The position numbers and the translations under genes were made by a program. Source: Stomorhina lunata (Eukaryota; Arthropoda; Insecta; Diptera; Rhiniidae). From it: a stretch of 64,000 nucleotides of DNA. The notes below the pieces were generated by a model that worked only from the letters and a program-made list of their open reading frames with translations, had not been told where the DNA came from and ran no database searches. Each line of letters begins with the position of its first letter. Position 1 is the first letter of the stretch. Below are positions 22,697 to 33,940 of the stretch, piece after piece. The stretch is from positions 159,770,486 through 159,834,485 of the forward strand of contig OW121740.1 of assembly GCA_933228675.1 (NCBI GenBank). The letters run 5' to 3'.

Positions 22697-23984
22697 AAGA
22701 GTGTTCTAAAAAAAATATGCATTAACTATTTTAGACAAAATTTATCCATAGTGCAAGAAATAATTTATTTTTTGATCAAGTTAGTTTCTATAGATATGTC
22801 AGATACTATTATTTTAGAAATTATTAATTTTCAATAGTTATTTCAATCAAAATGGACTGCGAAAAAAAAGTTCGTGAAAATATAATTAATTAAAAAAATC
22901 CGTCATGGACTTTTAAAAAAATAGCTAAAAATTTGAAAGTTGACCCTCGAACGGTTTCTAATGCCATCAGACGGTATAAGGAAAACCTGAGCATTGAAAG
23001 AAAACCTGGATCAGGGGGTAAAAAAGGTCCTACAGATATTGGTAAGGCAAAAGAAGTCGAGCGACTCTTTCGAAGAGTGCCTAACACTTCTTTAAGAAAA
23101 ACAGCTCGTACGGTGAAATGTTCTACGAATTTTGCACATGGAGTCAAAGCTTATGCTGGACTGAAGACATACAAAGTCCAAAAGGTTCCAGATCGCAATG
23201 CTATAAAGAACTTAGAAGCAAAAAAACAAGTGAAAAAAGTCTGATATTATAAAAAAATACACCTGTTGTGTGATGGATGATGAAACATACGTACTGGCAG
23301 ACTTTTCTCAACTTCCTGGTCAAGATTTTTATGTTGCTGATAAACGGGGCAATGTTCGGCAAGAGTTTCGCACAAAAAAACAAACAAAATTCCCTAAGAA
23401 GTTTCTCGTGTGGCAAGCTATTTGCAGTTGTGGCAAAAGAAGTAAAGTATTTGTGGCATCTGGCACAATAAACACTGAAATTTATATAAAGGAGTGCCTA
23501 CAAAAACGGTTGTTACCCTTTTTAAGAGAGCAAAGAGTGACTACATTTTTTTGGCCCGATTTGGCATCATGTCATTATGGAAAAAAGGCACTTGAGTGGT
23601 ACTCAAAGAATAATGTCATTTTTGTACCACGAGAGGCAAATCCACCTAACTGTCCAGAACTTCGGCCTGTGGAAAGGTATTGGGCTCTGGTAAAAAAGGA
23701 ATTGAAGAACACAGGAAAGATTTCCAAGAACATGTCCGATTTTAAGCGCAGGTGGAACACATGCCCCAAAAAGGTATCAGAAGCAACTGTAAAATCTTTA
23801 ATGGGAGGGTTTCCGAAAAAAGTCGATAATTTTGCAAAACCCGAGTACTAAGTAAACATTTTAATGCTAAATGATTTTGTATAATATGTCATTATATTTG
23901 CGTATTTTGTAGAGTTTTTATATTAAAAGGTTTGATTTTTATTTTATTAAAAGGTTTGATTTTTATTTTATTTAGAGCACTCTA
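22697..23984 (+). mobile_element. DD37E Tc1/mariner-group element (ITmD37E-like)
   Basis: The inverted ends are AAGAGTGTTCTAAA on the left and TAGAGTGCTCTAAA (reverse-complemented) on the right, each next to TA. Length is about 1.29 kb. The only coding content is the broken transposase. Just before the right end a 28-bp segment (TATTAAAAGGTTTGATTTTT) is tandemly doubled. Confidence 0.87.
22852..23851 (+). pseudogene. Broken DD37E transposase
   Basis: The frame starts at ATG 22852 (MDCEKKVREN). It is stopped by TAA after 13 codons, reopens with an HTH region (FKKIAKNLKVDPRTVSNAIR), and shifts frame near 23242-23270. The catalytic part follows with MDDETYV (first Asp), FWPDLASCHYG (second Asp) and PELRPVERYW (Glu). 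I count 37 residues between the second Asp and the Glu, which is the DD37E spacing known from mosquito-type elements. One stop and one frameshift make it inactive, but the catalytic residues are intact. Confidence 0.9.
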
Positions 23985-25115
23985 TAATTGATATTTGTTT
24001 TTTCACTTTTTATTTGCTATATTTAGTTGTTTTTTTCAAAGACCTTTGAACTAAAGAAAAAATTCACCTGATGGTTAAAAAATTTTCTAGTTTTATATAG
24101 ATTTCGATTCGTGTTTTTTTTATTGATAATCACCTTTTTTGAATATTTTTTTGTTGTTGGTTTTTTTTGCGAAAAGTAAAATTTCTTTAGATATTTTTTT
24201 ATTGTTGTTAATTTAATGATTTTTGTTGTTGTTGTTTATTTCTTTAATTGTATTTTATAGATAACAATTTGTAACTTATAGGTTGTTTTTTGCTTTTATT
24301 TTGATTTTACTCAAGGAATTCACTTTTTTTTATTAAAGGAATGTAAATTTTTGTTTAAATTTCTTTTGTTTTATTTATTTTGCAAATAAATTTAGTTTAA
24401 TACGTAAAATAACGTGTTTAATAGTTTAAGATTAAAATGCACTAGTTTTACTTTTTTGCATTCAAAATTTTTTTTAAACATTTAAGTTTAAAACTTTTTT
24501 TTGATAATTTAAAAAAATTATATTTTTTTAATGTATTAACAAATAATACACGTTTTTTTCTTGTCTGCAGATTTTTTTTTTTAATTTATAATTATTGTAT
24601 TTTTTTTGTTGTTTTTTAATATTCAAATATTTGATAACTCGTGTCACACACTTTTTATATTTCAATAATAAATGATTCGGTCTACACAAGAGCTGTCGGT
24701 CTACTACTCTACGTACGCTCAGCAGGAGAAAAAAAAAAAACGCTAATTTTCAAAATTTAGTTTCTTAACTAAAATAACAACAAATTGATTTTGCTGAGCG
24801 TTTTGTTAAAAATCTCAAGCTAAAAGAAAAAAGAGCGCTCTAGAGCGTTGTTGAGAATGTGATAACATGACTAATGAAAACACAATTGAAACGAGTTAGG
24901 TATAAGCCGATCAAGTGATACCCTAACCCGCATATTGTAGTACATATAAAAGAAGTACTAAATGAGAAATCTATATGTACTACCGATCGATTTTAGAATT
25001 TTTTAAACGATATTCACTACCCAGGTCAATATTCTAAGATTACACTGGTCACAGCCAAAATTTCAATTGAGTCAAACTATTTTTTTATCCGTTATGGTTT
25101 GTATTGGGTTTGTGC
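23985..25115. other. AT-rich DNA with T-rich runs, no gene seen
   Basis: Poly-T and TTGTTG-type runs dominate 24.0-24.65 kb. A short, less AT-rich patch at 24680-24725 (GTCGGTCTACTACTCTACGT) and a palindromic AGAGCGCTCTAGAGCG near 24831-24846 are not explained. No coding frame is recognised. Confidence 0.4.
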
Positions 25116-25881
25116 TAGGGTTGCCAGTCAGGCTGGATTCGACTCGGTTTGTCCAGCTTTTTTAATGCTTGTCCAGTGTCAAGCTAAAATTAAATTTGTC
25201 CAAGCTAAAATTAAATATTTTCAAAGAAAAACTATTTTTATGAAAAAGAACGCAATAAAAACTTTTGAAAAATTGTATTTTTTTTCTTTTCTACTTAAGT
25301 GAGTTATGCATTGATTAATTGATTGCCTGATCAAGTTCATTTTGAAATAACCTGAAATCGCGGATCAAATTTCCCCATTGTTGGCAAGCATGATTCTATG
25401 TTTGAATTTGAAACTTATGTTGTGAATTATGTTGACGGCGGTACCAAGATAAACAAATTCTTTTATAACCTCGTAGCTATAGTTCTCAATGATCACATGT
25501 GGTCCAATTCTTAAATTTTGTTTTGATTCATTGACAACTAGACCCATTTTATTACATTCTTCTCGATACTTGAAAATTCGGCAGTCGAATCGCGAAATGT
25601 GCGTCCGTCCCATGATATCAATGTCATCGACAAACGCAAGTAGAATGTGTTTTCTGTTGAAAATTGTTTCAGATGTATTAGCTGCAGCATCTCGGACGAT
25701 TTCATTTTCTCTCGATATCGCAGCGGTTAATTACGGTATTCCGTTTTCCAAAAATTAAAAGATTCATCGAAGCAAATTATTAAAGCAAGTTTTTTATTTT
25801 TAATGTCCAGCTAATTTTTGGGTTGTCAAGCTTTTTTTCCCTTATGTCCAGCTTTTTAAGGATTTGTGTCTGGCAACCCTA
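25116..25881. mobile_element. hAT-like non-autonomous element with 8-bp target duplication
   Basis: The ends are TAGGGTTGCCAG and CTGGCAACCCTA, an exact 12-bp inverted pair typical of hAT transposons. The flanks GTTTGTGC (25108-25115) and GTTTGTGC (25882-25889) are an exact 8-bp duplication, also typical of hAT. Inside, GTCCAGCTTTTT-type subterminal motifs occur in both orientations. A minus-strand reverse-transcriptase fragment (25365-25760) occupies the middle. No hAT transposase is present. Confidence 0.88.
25365..25760 (-). pseudogene. Non-LTR reverse-transcriptase fragment inside the hAT element
   Basis: On the minus strand the frame reads ENEIVRDAAANTSETIFNRK, then LLAFVDDIDIMGRT. The VDD is the reverse-transcriptase catalytic box (usual form YADDIDIIG). 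Then come NKMGLVVNESK and EVIKEFVYLGTAVN, the conserved sequence after the catalytic box in insect RTE-type elements. It is truncated at both ends and the Tyr of the box is Phe. It got there either by insertion into the hAT copy or by capture. Confidence 0.8.
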
Positions 25882-26374
25882 GTTTGTGCTGATGTTTATT
25901 ACGCTTAGAAATATTAGTCCGGCACCCACTTTAAGATATACCGATCGACTTAGAATAACATTTTGAGTTGATTTGACGTTGTCTATTAGGCTGCTCTGCT
26001 GGTTATATTATATAATACTTTTTGAATAAAATCAGATGATTATGTCGGACAGCTTACATACCACTATCTTCCTGAGATAGAGATTTTGGCTATTTACAGC
26101 CTAAAATTTCCAGGAATAGAGATTTTAGCCCTTTTGCAACCTCAAATTTCCGGGAATGAAGATTTTCGCCCTTTACAGTCTCAAATTTATTTTATTTGAA
26201 TAAAAATTCTTCAAGAATCGGTCCATATTAACTATTCCTTCCAATACAAGACTTACTCTCAAAAGCGCTTTTATATCTAAAAATAAATGAAGTTTTTTTT
26301 TTAACTTTGAAGATATTGGTTTAATGTAAACACGAATCGATAAACGAAATCTAGTGACATGTGGAAGACCTATG
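25882..26374. other. Dispersed-repeat remnants
   Basis: Three diverged tandem modules near 26065-26190 each carry a GAGATTTTGGCTATTTACAG-like or TTTCCGGGAATGAAGATTTT-like phrase, about 50 bp apart. A TCGGTCCATATTAAC repeat fragment follows. No gene. Confidence 0.4.
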
Positions 26375-27420
26375 CGTTAAGGTGAATCGTTATCTCAGTA
26401 TCATCCACAATTTGTTCAGAGAACGTAACCTGAAGATACAACCAACTAAATCCTCAGCGACCCTATTTACCACCAAACAAAAAAAAAAAAAAAAAATTTA
26501 CCACCAACAAAAAAAAAAAAGACAAAAGAAGTAAGCCCACAACTTGGCGTCGAGATCGAAGGTGTACCAATTCCAACAGTGAACCACCCGAAAATCCTGG
26601 GTGTCACACTCGACAGCCTTTTTACTTCGTCAGCACATGCCACAACTGTCGCACATAAATTGCGATGTAGAAACAAGGTCCTTAAAGCACTAGCCGGCAG
26701 TACTTGGGGAAAGGAAAAAGAAACCTTGCTGTCTACCTATAAAGTGGTTGGTCGGTCAGTGGCAAATTATGCTGCTCCATTATGGTCAGCGTCGTTAAGT
26801 GATACTCAGTGAAGAAATATTCAATGCTGCCAAAATGCAGCCCTAAGAACTATAACAGGCTGCTAACAAATTACCTCACCGCATCATCTTCACCAGGAAA
26901 CAAAGATCCTTTGAGTGAAGGAACACAACATTATGCTATCTCAGCAGTTCCTTTTGGGATGTCATTGGAGAAATTATCCAAACTTTAACATCACACAGTT
27001 GGCATCTTCCAGGATAGCATACGAAGATATGTACTTGATCCTTTAGATCATACCTCGTACATGGCAGCATTAAACAACATTCATAACGACGCCACCAACT
27101 CCGCGATTTCTGGTTATCACAAGAAAGTTGTATTAGGATTTCGCCCATAGCAGAAGAAGAAAAGAACCTGCCGCGGAAAACAAGACTCATTCTAGCTCAA
27201 CTGAGATCGGGATGGAGTAATAGATTAAATATATTTTGGTCCCGCATAGACTGTGCCGTCCTCAACATATGCCCAGCTTGTGGTCAGGGTATTCATGATA
27301 CCCCCACATTTTCAACTGTACCGCCAACCCTACTTCACGTAGTCCTGAAGATTTGTGGACTCATCCAGTAGAAGTAGCACAATTTCTTGGCCTTGATCTC
27401 CAAACAGATCCCCCAAAAAA
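26375..27420 (+). pseudogene. Degraded Jockey-type non-LTR retrotransposon (RT C-terminus)
   Basis: Plus-strand frames give TKSSATLFTT, then (26520-26820) QLGVEIEGVPIPTVNHPKIL, GVTLDSLFTSSAHATTVAHK and VANYAAPLWSASLSDTQ. These match the post-catalytic region of Jockey-clade reverse transcriptases. Further frames give KNLPRKTRLILAQLRSGWSN and a C-terminal zinc-finger-like CPACGQGIHDTPHIFNC. Many frameshifts and a stop separate them. A-rich runs at 26480-26520 with a doubled TTTACCACCAA break the N-terminal part. The 5' half with the catalytic box is missing. Confidence 0.82.
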
Positions 27421-27524
27421 ACAAAATTATAAATGTTAAAGCTGTTACCACGACAACAGTGACATCGGGCCACATTTGACCCTAGCTTCCTTTACTGCAA
27501 ATGATACAAAAATAATACTCTGAT

Positions 27525-29380
27525 ACACTAAAAAAAACTCGGGAAACGACTTAGCGTCAGTTGTAGGTCTGGTTGAGTACATGACAAAGCGTGCAAAAAA
27601 ATTTCAGAAATACGTCCAAGTTTAGGAGTTATGCGCAAAAAAATGATTTTAACGAGATTCGTCATTAGTTCCTAATAAAAAGTCATCATCTTTTAGCTCT
27701 ACAACCCGGGGTGGGTTTTGGCTTTCTGCACAACTCTTTTCCATTCCTCTCTGTTTTGGCTAAGGGTGCGCCAGTTCCTTATTTCCATCACTCGCAAATC
27801 GTCTTCAATGTTGTCAATAAGGCGCAAACGTGGTCGACCTTGGTTTCTTATGCATTGTGGGATGTAGTCAATAATAAGTTTTTGAGCTCTATTATTATCC
27901 ATTCTTAATACATGGCCTATCCAACTTAATCTTTTTGATATGATGTATTTGACAATATCTTCGCTTTGATTGAGCTCTACAAGCTCTTTATTGCTTCTCA
28001 CAAAGAATTCACCATTTTCCTTTCTTGGGCCAAATATTCGTCTAAGGATTTTTCTTTCAAATATTCATAGCGACTCCTCCTCAGAACTCGTCATGGACCA
28101 TACTTCTGATCCGAAAGTAGCTATAGGTCTTATAATAGTATTGTATATTTTTAATTTACAGGCTCTTGACAATAGTTTTGATTTAAATATATTACTATAT
28201 GCATAATACGTTTTATTTGCTGCTATAATACGGTCTTGTATGCAGTCTCTTGCGCTGTTGTCGTTGGTTATTTGTACACCCAGGTATTTAAAGTGGTCTA
28301 CTCCTTCAAAGCTGAGGTCACCAATGTTGAGATCACGGGGTCGCCTTTTTTCGGCATCTCTAGACAGTATCATATATTTGCTTTTAGATTGATTAACCAA
28401 AAGTCCTACGTCCAATGCAGATTATTGTATATTTATAAACAGCTCTTCAAGATATCGCCTATTTCTAGCTAATATTGCTATGTCATCAGCGTAGTCGATT
28501 ATTATCCCTGACCGGTAGAACAGATTTCCTGCTCCTGTGTAATTTTTAAGGGTGTAGTGCAGGCATAGATTAAATAGGACCTAATAAAAAGTGGTTTTCA
28601 TTTTTTTTAAATCAGACTAATCTAAAAGTTATTAAGGTTTCTATAAACCGACTAAGCCATGTTATTACGTACTACCTTTTTCGTTAAATAATGTTAAAAA
28701 ACTTTTGTTAATTTTAACGGATAGCTTTAAAAGAATGTATAAAACATAATAGATTTTTATAAAAAAAGTTGAGATAATTGCTTTTGAATTTTAAAAATTA
28801 CAAAAAAATTTAAAAAAGGAAACTTTTAATAAATCTTACCTGATTTCATTGAATATAAGTCCTATGCATACAGCTTGTAAAAGCTTGATCCCTTGACTTT
28901 TCAAAACTGTGTACCGTTTCACATGAATCAGGTTTAGTTGATTATTTTTTCTTTAAATTTCTTTTGAACCTGCATTCACGTTCACACACGAACATTTTCT
29001 TCATCAGTTTTCATTTTATTTTCCTTAGATTTCATACAAATTTTCAAAATTTTCGTAAACTTGATAGTACGATCAGGTTTGTATCAATTTTAATTCTGTC
29101 AGTTTTTTTCATACAAATTCAAGACTTGATAAGCCAAACCCTCACTAATGTAAAAGTAGACTGTTTAAAATTTTGAAATCGCTCTGCACATGTATGAGTT
29201 TTAGGTACTTAAGTACTAAAACCTAACCGAGAATGCTTTTTTGCGAATATTTCAAAGTTTTGATAAGTGTTTTGAAATCTTTGAAAATGATTTTTATATG
29301 TCCTCTCCTAGGCCTATAACCCCCACTAGGTCGCTTTCCAGGTTTTTACATAAGTTGTTCATTTGTGGCACCGTGTAATT
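27525..29380 (-). repeat. Inverted paralogue of the 20935-22095 element, split by an RTE-like insertion
   Basis: The left part (27525-27683) and right part (28580-29380) together match 20935-22095 in reverse order. Examples are AACGACTTAGC with AACGAGATTCGTCA on the left, and CCCCCACTAGGTCGCTTTCC with AGTTGTTCATTTGT on the right. The right part also holds extra sequence at about 28917-29165 that is absent from the other copy. It is non-coding. Confidence 0.75.
27684..28579 (-). pseudogene. 5'-truncated RTE-like retrotransposon with 13-bp target duplication
   Basis: On the minus strand one frame carries IDYADDIAILARN (catalytic YADD box), LLVNQSKSKYMIL, HFKYLGVQI, a C-terminal RLSWIGHVLRM, then GRPRLRLIDNIEDDLRVMEI and WKRVVQKAKTHPGL, followed by its stop. 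Two in-frame stops interrupt it: TAA after FINIQ and TGA after EEESL where Trp is expected. The 3' end follows the stop by about 15 bp and finishes GATGATG, as in RTE-clade elements with very short 3' ends. CCTAATAAAAAGT flanks both sides (27671-27683 and 28580-28592). The 5' part of the element is missing. Confidence 0.88.
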
Positions 29381-29774
29381 AAATATCGAAAAATGACTGC
29401 TGCGATCAAAAATTAAACTCATATACATAAGTTTCCACAAATTAAGAAAAACTTGTAAAATTGTTGCCCCATATTTAAACTTAGTGATGGTATCAAATCG
29501 TCGGAAATTTTCTTACTTGTATTTTTTCCTTTTTTTTTATTTCAAATTTTAAAAGAGGTTGTTCTAATGAATTTAACATATCTTAAAAACAATTTGTTAA
29601 GTTTTATTAAAAAATAAATCATTAGATTAAGAACAAAATTGACCTAAGGACATGCTAAATTTTTGATGTGATCAACAGCTTTGGAGCTATTCACAGCTCA
29701 ATTTAAAAAAAAAACATTTTATTTTGATACAAAATATAAGATATATTTTTTTTATATTTTTTAAAAATTAGTAA
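29381..29774. other. AT-rich DNA, no gene seen
   Basis: It contains a decayed end of the dispersed repeat (TTTCTTACTTGTATTTTT near 29500). Otherwise it is low-complexity A and T runs. Confidence 0.4.
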
Positions 29775-30210
29775 AAAACAAGTAAGAAAGTGCTATAGTC
29801 GGTTAAGCCCAACCATACGATACCTTTCACCACTAAGGTCAAAGGTGTTATTTGCCATGGTCAAATGTGGACCGATTTCAACGAAATTTGGCAAAGTGAT
29901 TTTTGTTTACATAAGCAGTATTTGTTTAAAAATTTCATGAAAAAATATTTATATTTGTGGCCAATAAATCAATTCCGGGAAGTGGGACCTATGGGAGGTA
30001 CCATAAATATAGGACCAATTTTGACGAATTTCAATAGCCATGGTCCTATTATCAAATTATCTGTGCCAAATTTCATTAAATTTTCTTTAGAATTGCGACC
30101 TGTAGTTTGATTACAAGGTTTACATGGGAGTCCAGCAAGCCAGACGGACGGACGGACATCGCTAAATCGACTCAGAAAGTGATTCTAAGCCTATTGGTAT
30201 ACTAAAAGGT
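29775..30210 (+). repeat. Plus-strand copy of the ACAAGTAAGAAAGTGCTATAG repeat
   Basis: It starts AACAAGTAAGAAAGTGCTAT, passes CATACGATACCTTTCACCAC and GGTCAAATGTGGACCGATTT, and ends with GACGGACGGACATCGCTAAA and CTAAGCCTATTGGTATAC. It is collinear with 7529-8232 on the other strand. The 81-codon frame here is not conserved between copies. Confidence 0.72.
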
Positions 30211-31184
30211 ATAATGACGAATACTTACCATATTTACTTGAAGATCATAAAATTATGTATGAATATTCCAAAGGTAGGATTAGTTGAACTTAACGTAAGT
30301 TTTTACTTAACTTAAGATGTGCTATATGATTTTGACATAAACAATCAAAACAAAATATTTGACGTAGTTTTTTTCCCGCCTTTGTTATCATTCTATGGTG
30401 AATGATTCGTCAACGAAGGAGAAGAAAATATTTGCCGCTTGAACAGTTTGCTAATTTGTAGCCGGCATTATACTTATTGTACAGGCATTCATTTGCCTGT
30501 ACTAAAAAAATAAGTGCTTCGTCGATCTTATTTCTATTAATTTTGAAAACTTACTAATATAATTTGCTTAAAATTTTACGATTTTATTTTTCACTTTTTT
30601 TATAGTTTTGACTTGTTTTTATTTAAACAGCTGATTGTATGATGTTGTCAATAATGAGATATACGAACTAGTAACAGCGATTTTAAGAACTGGTTTTAGT
30701 CCCGGCTTTTTCGAATTGTATACTTATTGAAAATCGTAGACATTTTATTTCGACATGGGACCATTTTTAAGAAATTTAGAAAAAATATTGCATACATGAG
30801 CAAAGATCACTGCTCCATGTTTTGTTGAAAGCATTCCTATTATATTGTAGGGTGTATTAACATAAAGTAAAGGAAATCAAAACTATATGTGTTCTCGCTT
30901 TAAAGTAGATCTATTTGTTTGTATTTACACGCTGCCGATAAGTGATAAGTGCGTTCAAATAAATGATACTCTTAAGTACTAAGAAGAGAATGTTTCTATT
31001 GTTATCCGAAAAATTAATGATTATAGAAATATTAGTGTTGGTGAGAAATTTGTTGTTTTTTAATTTGGAATGATTCAAAATTTTCTTTCTTGTCAATTTT
31101 TGTTTTTTTGATAACTGGTCAGGCATAATGCGATATCCAAGATAAAAATTTGAGGTTTGTTCTTGAATCTATGTGTCGGATGTT
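30211..31184. other. AT-rich DNA, no gene seen
   Basis: A compact perfect hairpin, TACAGGCA, TTCATT, TGCCTGTA, sits at about 30480-30501. Nothing else is recognised. Confidence 0.4.
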
Positions 31185-32400
31185 AATACCCTACACCACC
31201 ATAGTCGATATTTTTTATCAAATTTTTACTTTTAGAAAATTGCGAATAATATTTGATCAAAATTTCATTATATTTTTCATCAAAATTTAATTTTAAAAAA
31301 ATTTTTATCAAAATTTTACTATATAAAAGTTTTGATCTAAATTTTTATATAGAAAAATTTTGATCAAAATTTTTCTATGTGAAAAATTTTGATCAAAATC
31401 TTGATAAAACTTTTGATCAAAATTTTACTATATAAAAATTTTGATCAAAATTTTACTATATAAAAATTTTGATCAAAATATTACTATATAAAAATTTTGG
31501 TCAAAATTTTACTATATAAAAATTTTGACCAAAATTTTACTATATAAAAATTTTGATCAAAATTTTACTATATAAAAATTTTGATCAAAATTTTACTATA
31601 TAAAAATTTTGATCAAAATTTTACTATATAAAAATTTTGATCAAAATTTTACTATATAAAAATTTTGATCAAAATTTTACTATATAAAAATTTTGATCAA
31701 AATTTTACTATATAAAAATTTTGATCAAAATTTTACTATATAAAAATTTTGATCAAAATTTTACTATATAAAAATTTTGATCAAAATTTTACTATACAAA
31801 AATTTTGATCAAAATTTTACTATATAAAAATGTTGATCAAAATTTTACTATATAAAAATTTTGATCAAAATTTTACTATATAAAAATTTTGATTAAAATT
31901 TTACTATATAAAAATTTTGATCAAAATTTTACTATATAAAAATTTTGATCAAAATTTTACTATATAAAAATTTTGATCAAAATTTTACTATATAAAAATT
32001 TTGATCAAAACTTTACTATATAAAAATTTTGATTAAAATTTTACTATATAAAAATTTTGATCAAAATTTTACTATATAAAAATTTTGATCAAAATTTTAC
32101 TATATAAAAATTTTGATCAAAATTTTACTATATAAAAATTTTGATAAAAATTTTACTATATAAAAATTTTGATTACAATTTTACTATATAAAAATTTTGA
32201 TTAAAATTTTACTATATAAAAATTTTGATTAAAATTTTACTATATAAAAATTTTGATCAAAATTTTACTATATACAAATTTTGATCAAAAGTTTACTATA
32301 TACAAATTTTGATCAAAATTTTACTATATACAAATTTTGATCAAAATTTTACTATATACAAATTTTGATCAAAGTTTTCTCAAAGTGAAATTTTGATAAA
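31185..32400. repeat. 28-bp tandem array (GATC/TATATA type)
   Basis: The unit TTTTGATCAAAA + TTTTACTATATAAAAA is 28 bp and repeats about 35-40 times, highly homogeneous from about 31400 to 32380. The left edge decays into TATCAAATTTTTACTTTTAG. It is preceded by AATACCCTACACCACCATAG, the sequence found at several element ends in this window (for example 5037). Confidence 0.95.
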
Positions 32401-33940
32401 AATTATCAAAATTCAAAATTTTCATATAATAAATATATTCTAAAATCTAAAATCCTTTAATTAAAAAAACATTTGTTTTAAGATTTTTTGTATAGTTTTT
32501 TTTTATTATTTTTCTTTTTTTAGTTTTTTATTGTTTGTTTTTTATTTTTTATTACAATATACATTTATTAAATTTAAAATTTTAATTATATTCCCTTCTT
32601 TACTTGTTTTGTGTGTGTTTTAACTTAAATTAACTTAAATTTCCTCCTACATACACATTTTATTTAATTATTTACTTGTTTCTTTTCATTAAATAATTAT
32701 TTATTTTTCATTTTATTTAAATATTTTATTCATTTATCATTTTTTGCTGTTAACCAGTGCTTAAGTAATCATTTTTTATTTTTTATTAAACTTTAAATTA
32801 AAACTAATTATATATTTTGTTTAGAGTTAAGAGTAAAAATTAAATTTTTTAAATAAAATTTGCTAAAGAAATTAACTAAATTTTTATTTTGAATATTAAA
32901 CATTTAAAAAGGCAAAAAGTTTGGTTAATAATAATAAATAGGTTTTTGTTGTTATTAAAACTATAAAGGAAAAATGGACTTGAAAATTTTTATAAAAAAA
33001 AAAAAAAAATTTAAAGAATTTTTGTATAAAATTATAAATGGACGGACATACAGAGGAAAATTAATGAATTTAATGGAGAACAAATTAAAGGATTTTAGAG
33101 GAAATTTAAAATAATTTGAAATAATCAGGAATTTTTTTTCTCATTTTATTAAGTACCAATTTTCAAAATTAGTTTAAAATTTTGTATATCATGAAATTTA
33201 ATTTTTTTTAAAAAGAATGAAAAATAAATTTTTAGTTTTTTTTTCTGCAAAATGTTTCCAAATTTTTTAGGCTTCTTTTCCCACTGTAAAATCTACTAAT
33301 TTTATTTTATGTTTTATTTTTTTACTGTAAAATTTCATTTATAAAGTTTCTCTTGTTTTTTTGTTCGTTAATATTTAATAAATTTTATTGTTTCAATATT
33401 TTTGGTTTTTGTTAAAGAGTAAAATGCATCCAAAAAGTTTGTTGTTGTTGTTTAATTAGTTCCTGTTAATATTGTTTAATAAATTTTTATTTTATTATTA
33501 TTTTTGCTACGATTGACATTTGTTTTTTGTTTTATAGTTGCTAAAAAAAGTTAATTATTTCTTTTAGATAGTCTTTCTGTAATTATTTTTCATTCTTAGT
33601 CATGGAGTTAGAAAAAATATATTAATAAGGAGGAGAAATGATTTTTTCATTAAATTAAAAATTTTTAATTAAACAGTACTAAAAAATAATAAATAAATTA
33701 AATAATTTAGTTTTGAAAGTTAAATTATAAGAAGTTTGATTTAAAATGATATTTTAAATTTATTAAAAAATGACTAAGATTTGAGTTATGCCATTTTAGA
33801 ACAGCCAAGGGCGAACACTTCATCTGCTATAACTAGTTATAGGCAACAGAACACAAATACACGACACACAAGAATTGTAAAAAGCATAAAAATACTTTTA
33901 TGTCCCAGATTTAGAGAAATTTGGATACAAATTTCCATAC
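32401..33940. other. Very AT-rich spacer between two related arrays
   Basis: Mainly A/T runs and TTATTTATT-type sequence. An A14 run lies near 32995. No coding, terminal-repeat or RNA signal is recognised. Confidence 0.5.

Noticed and set aside
24820..24850. Palindrome AGAGCGCTCTAGAGCG as a transposon end
   Set aside because: No partner inverted end or flanking duplication could be found nearby.
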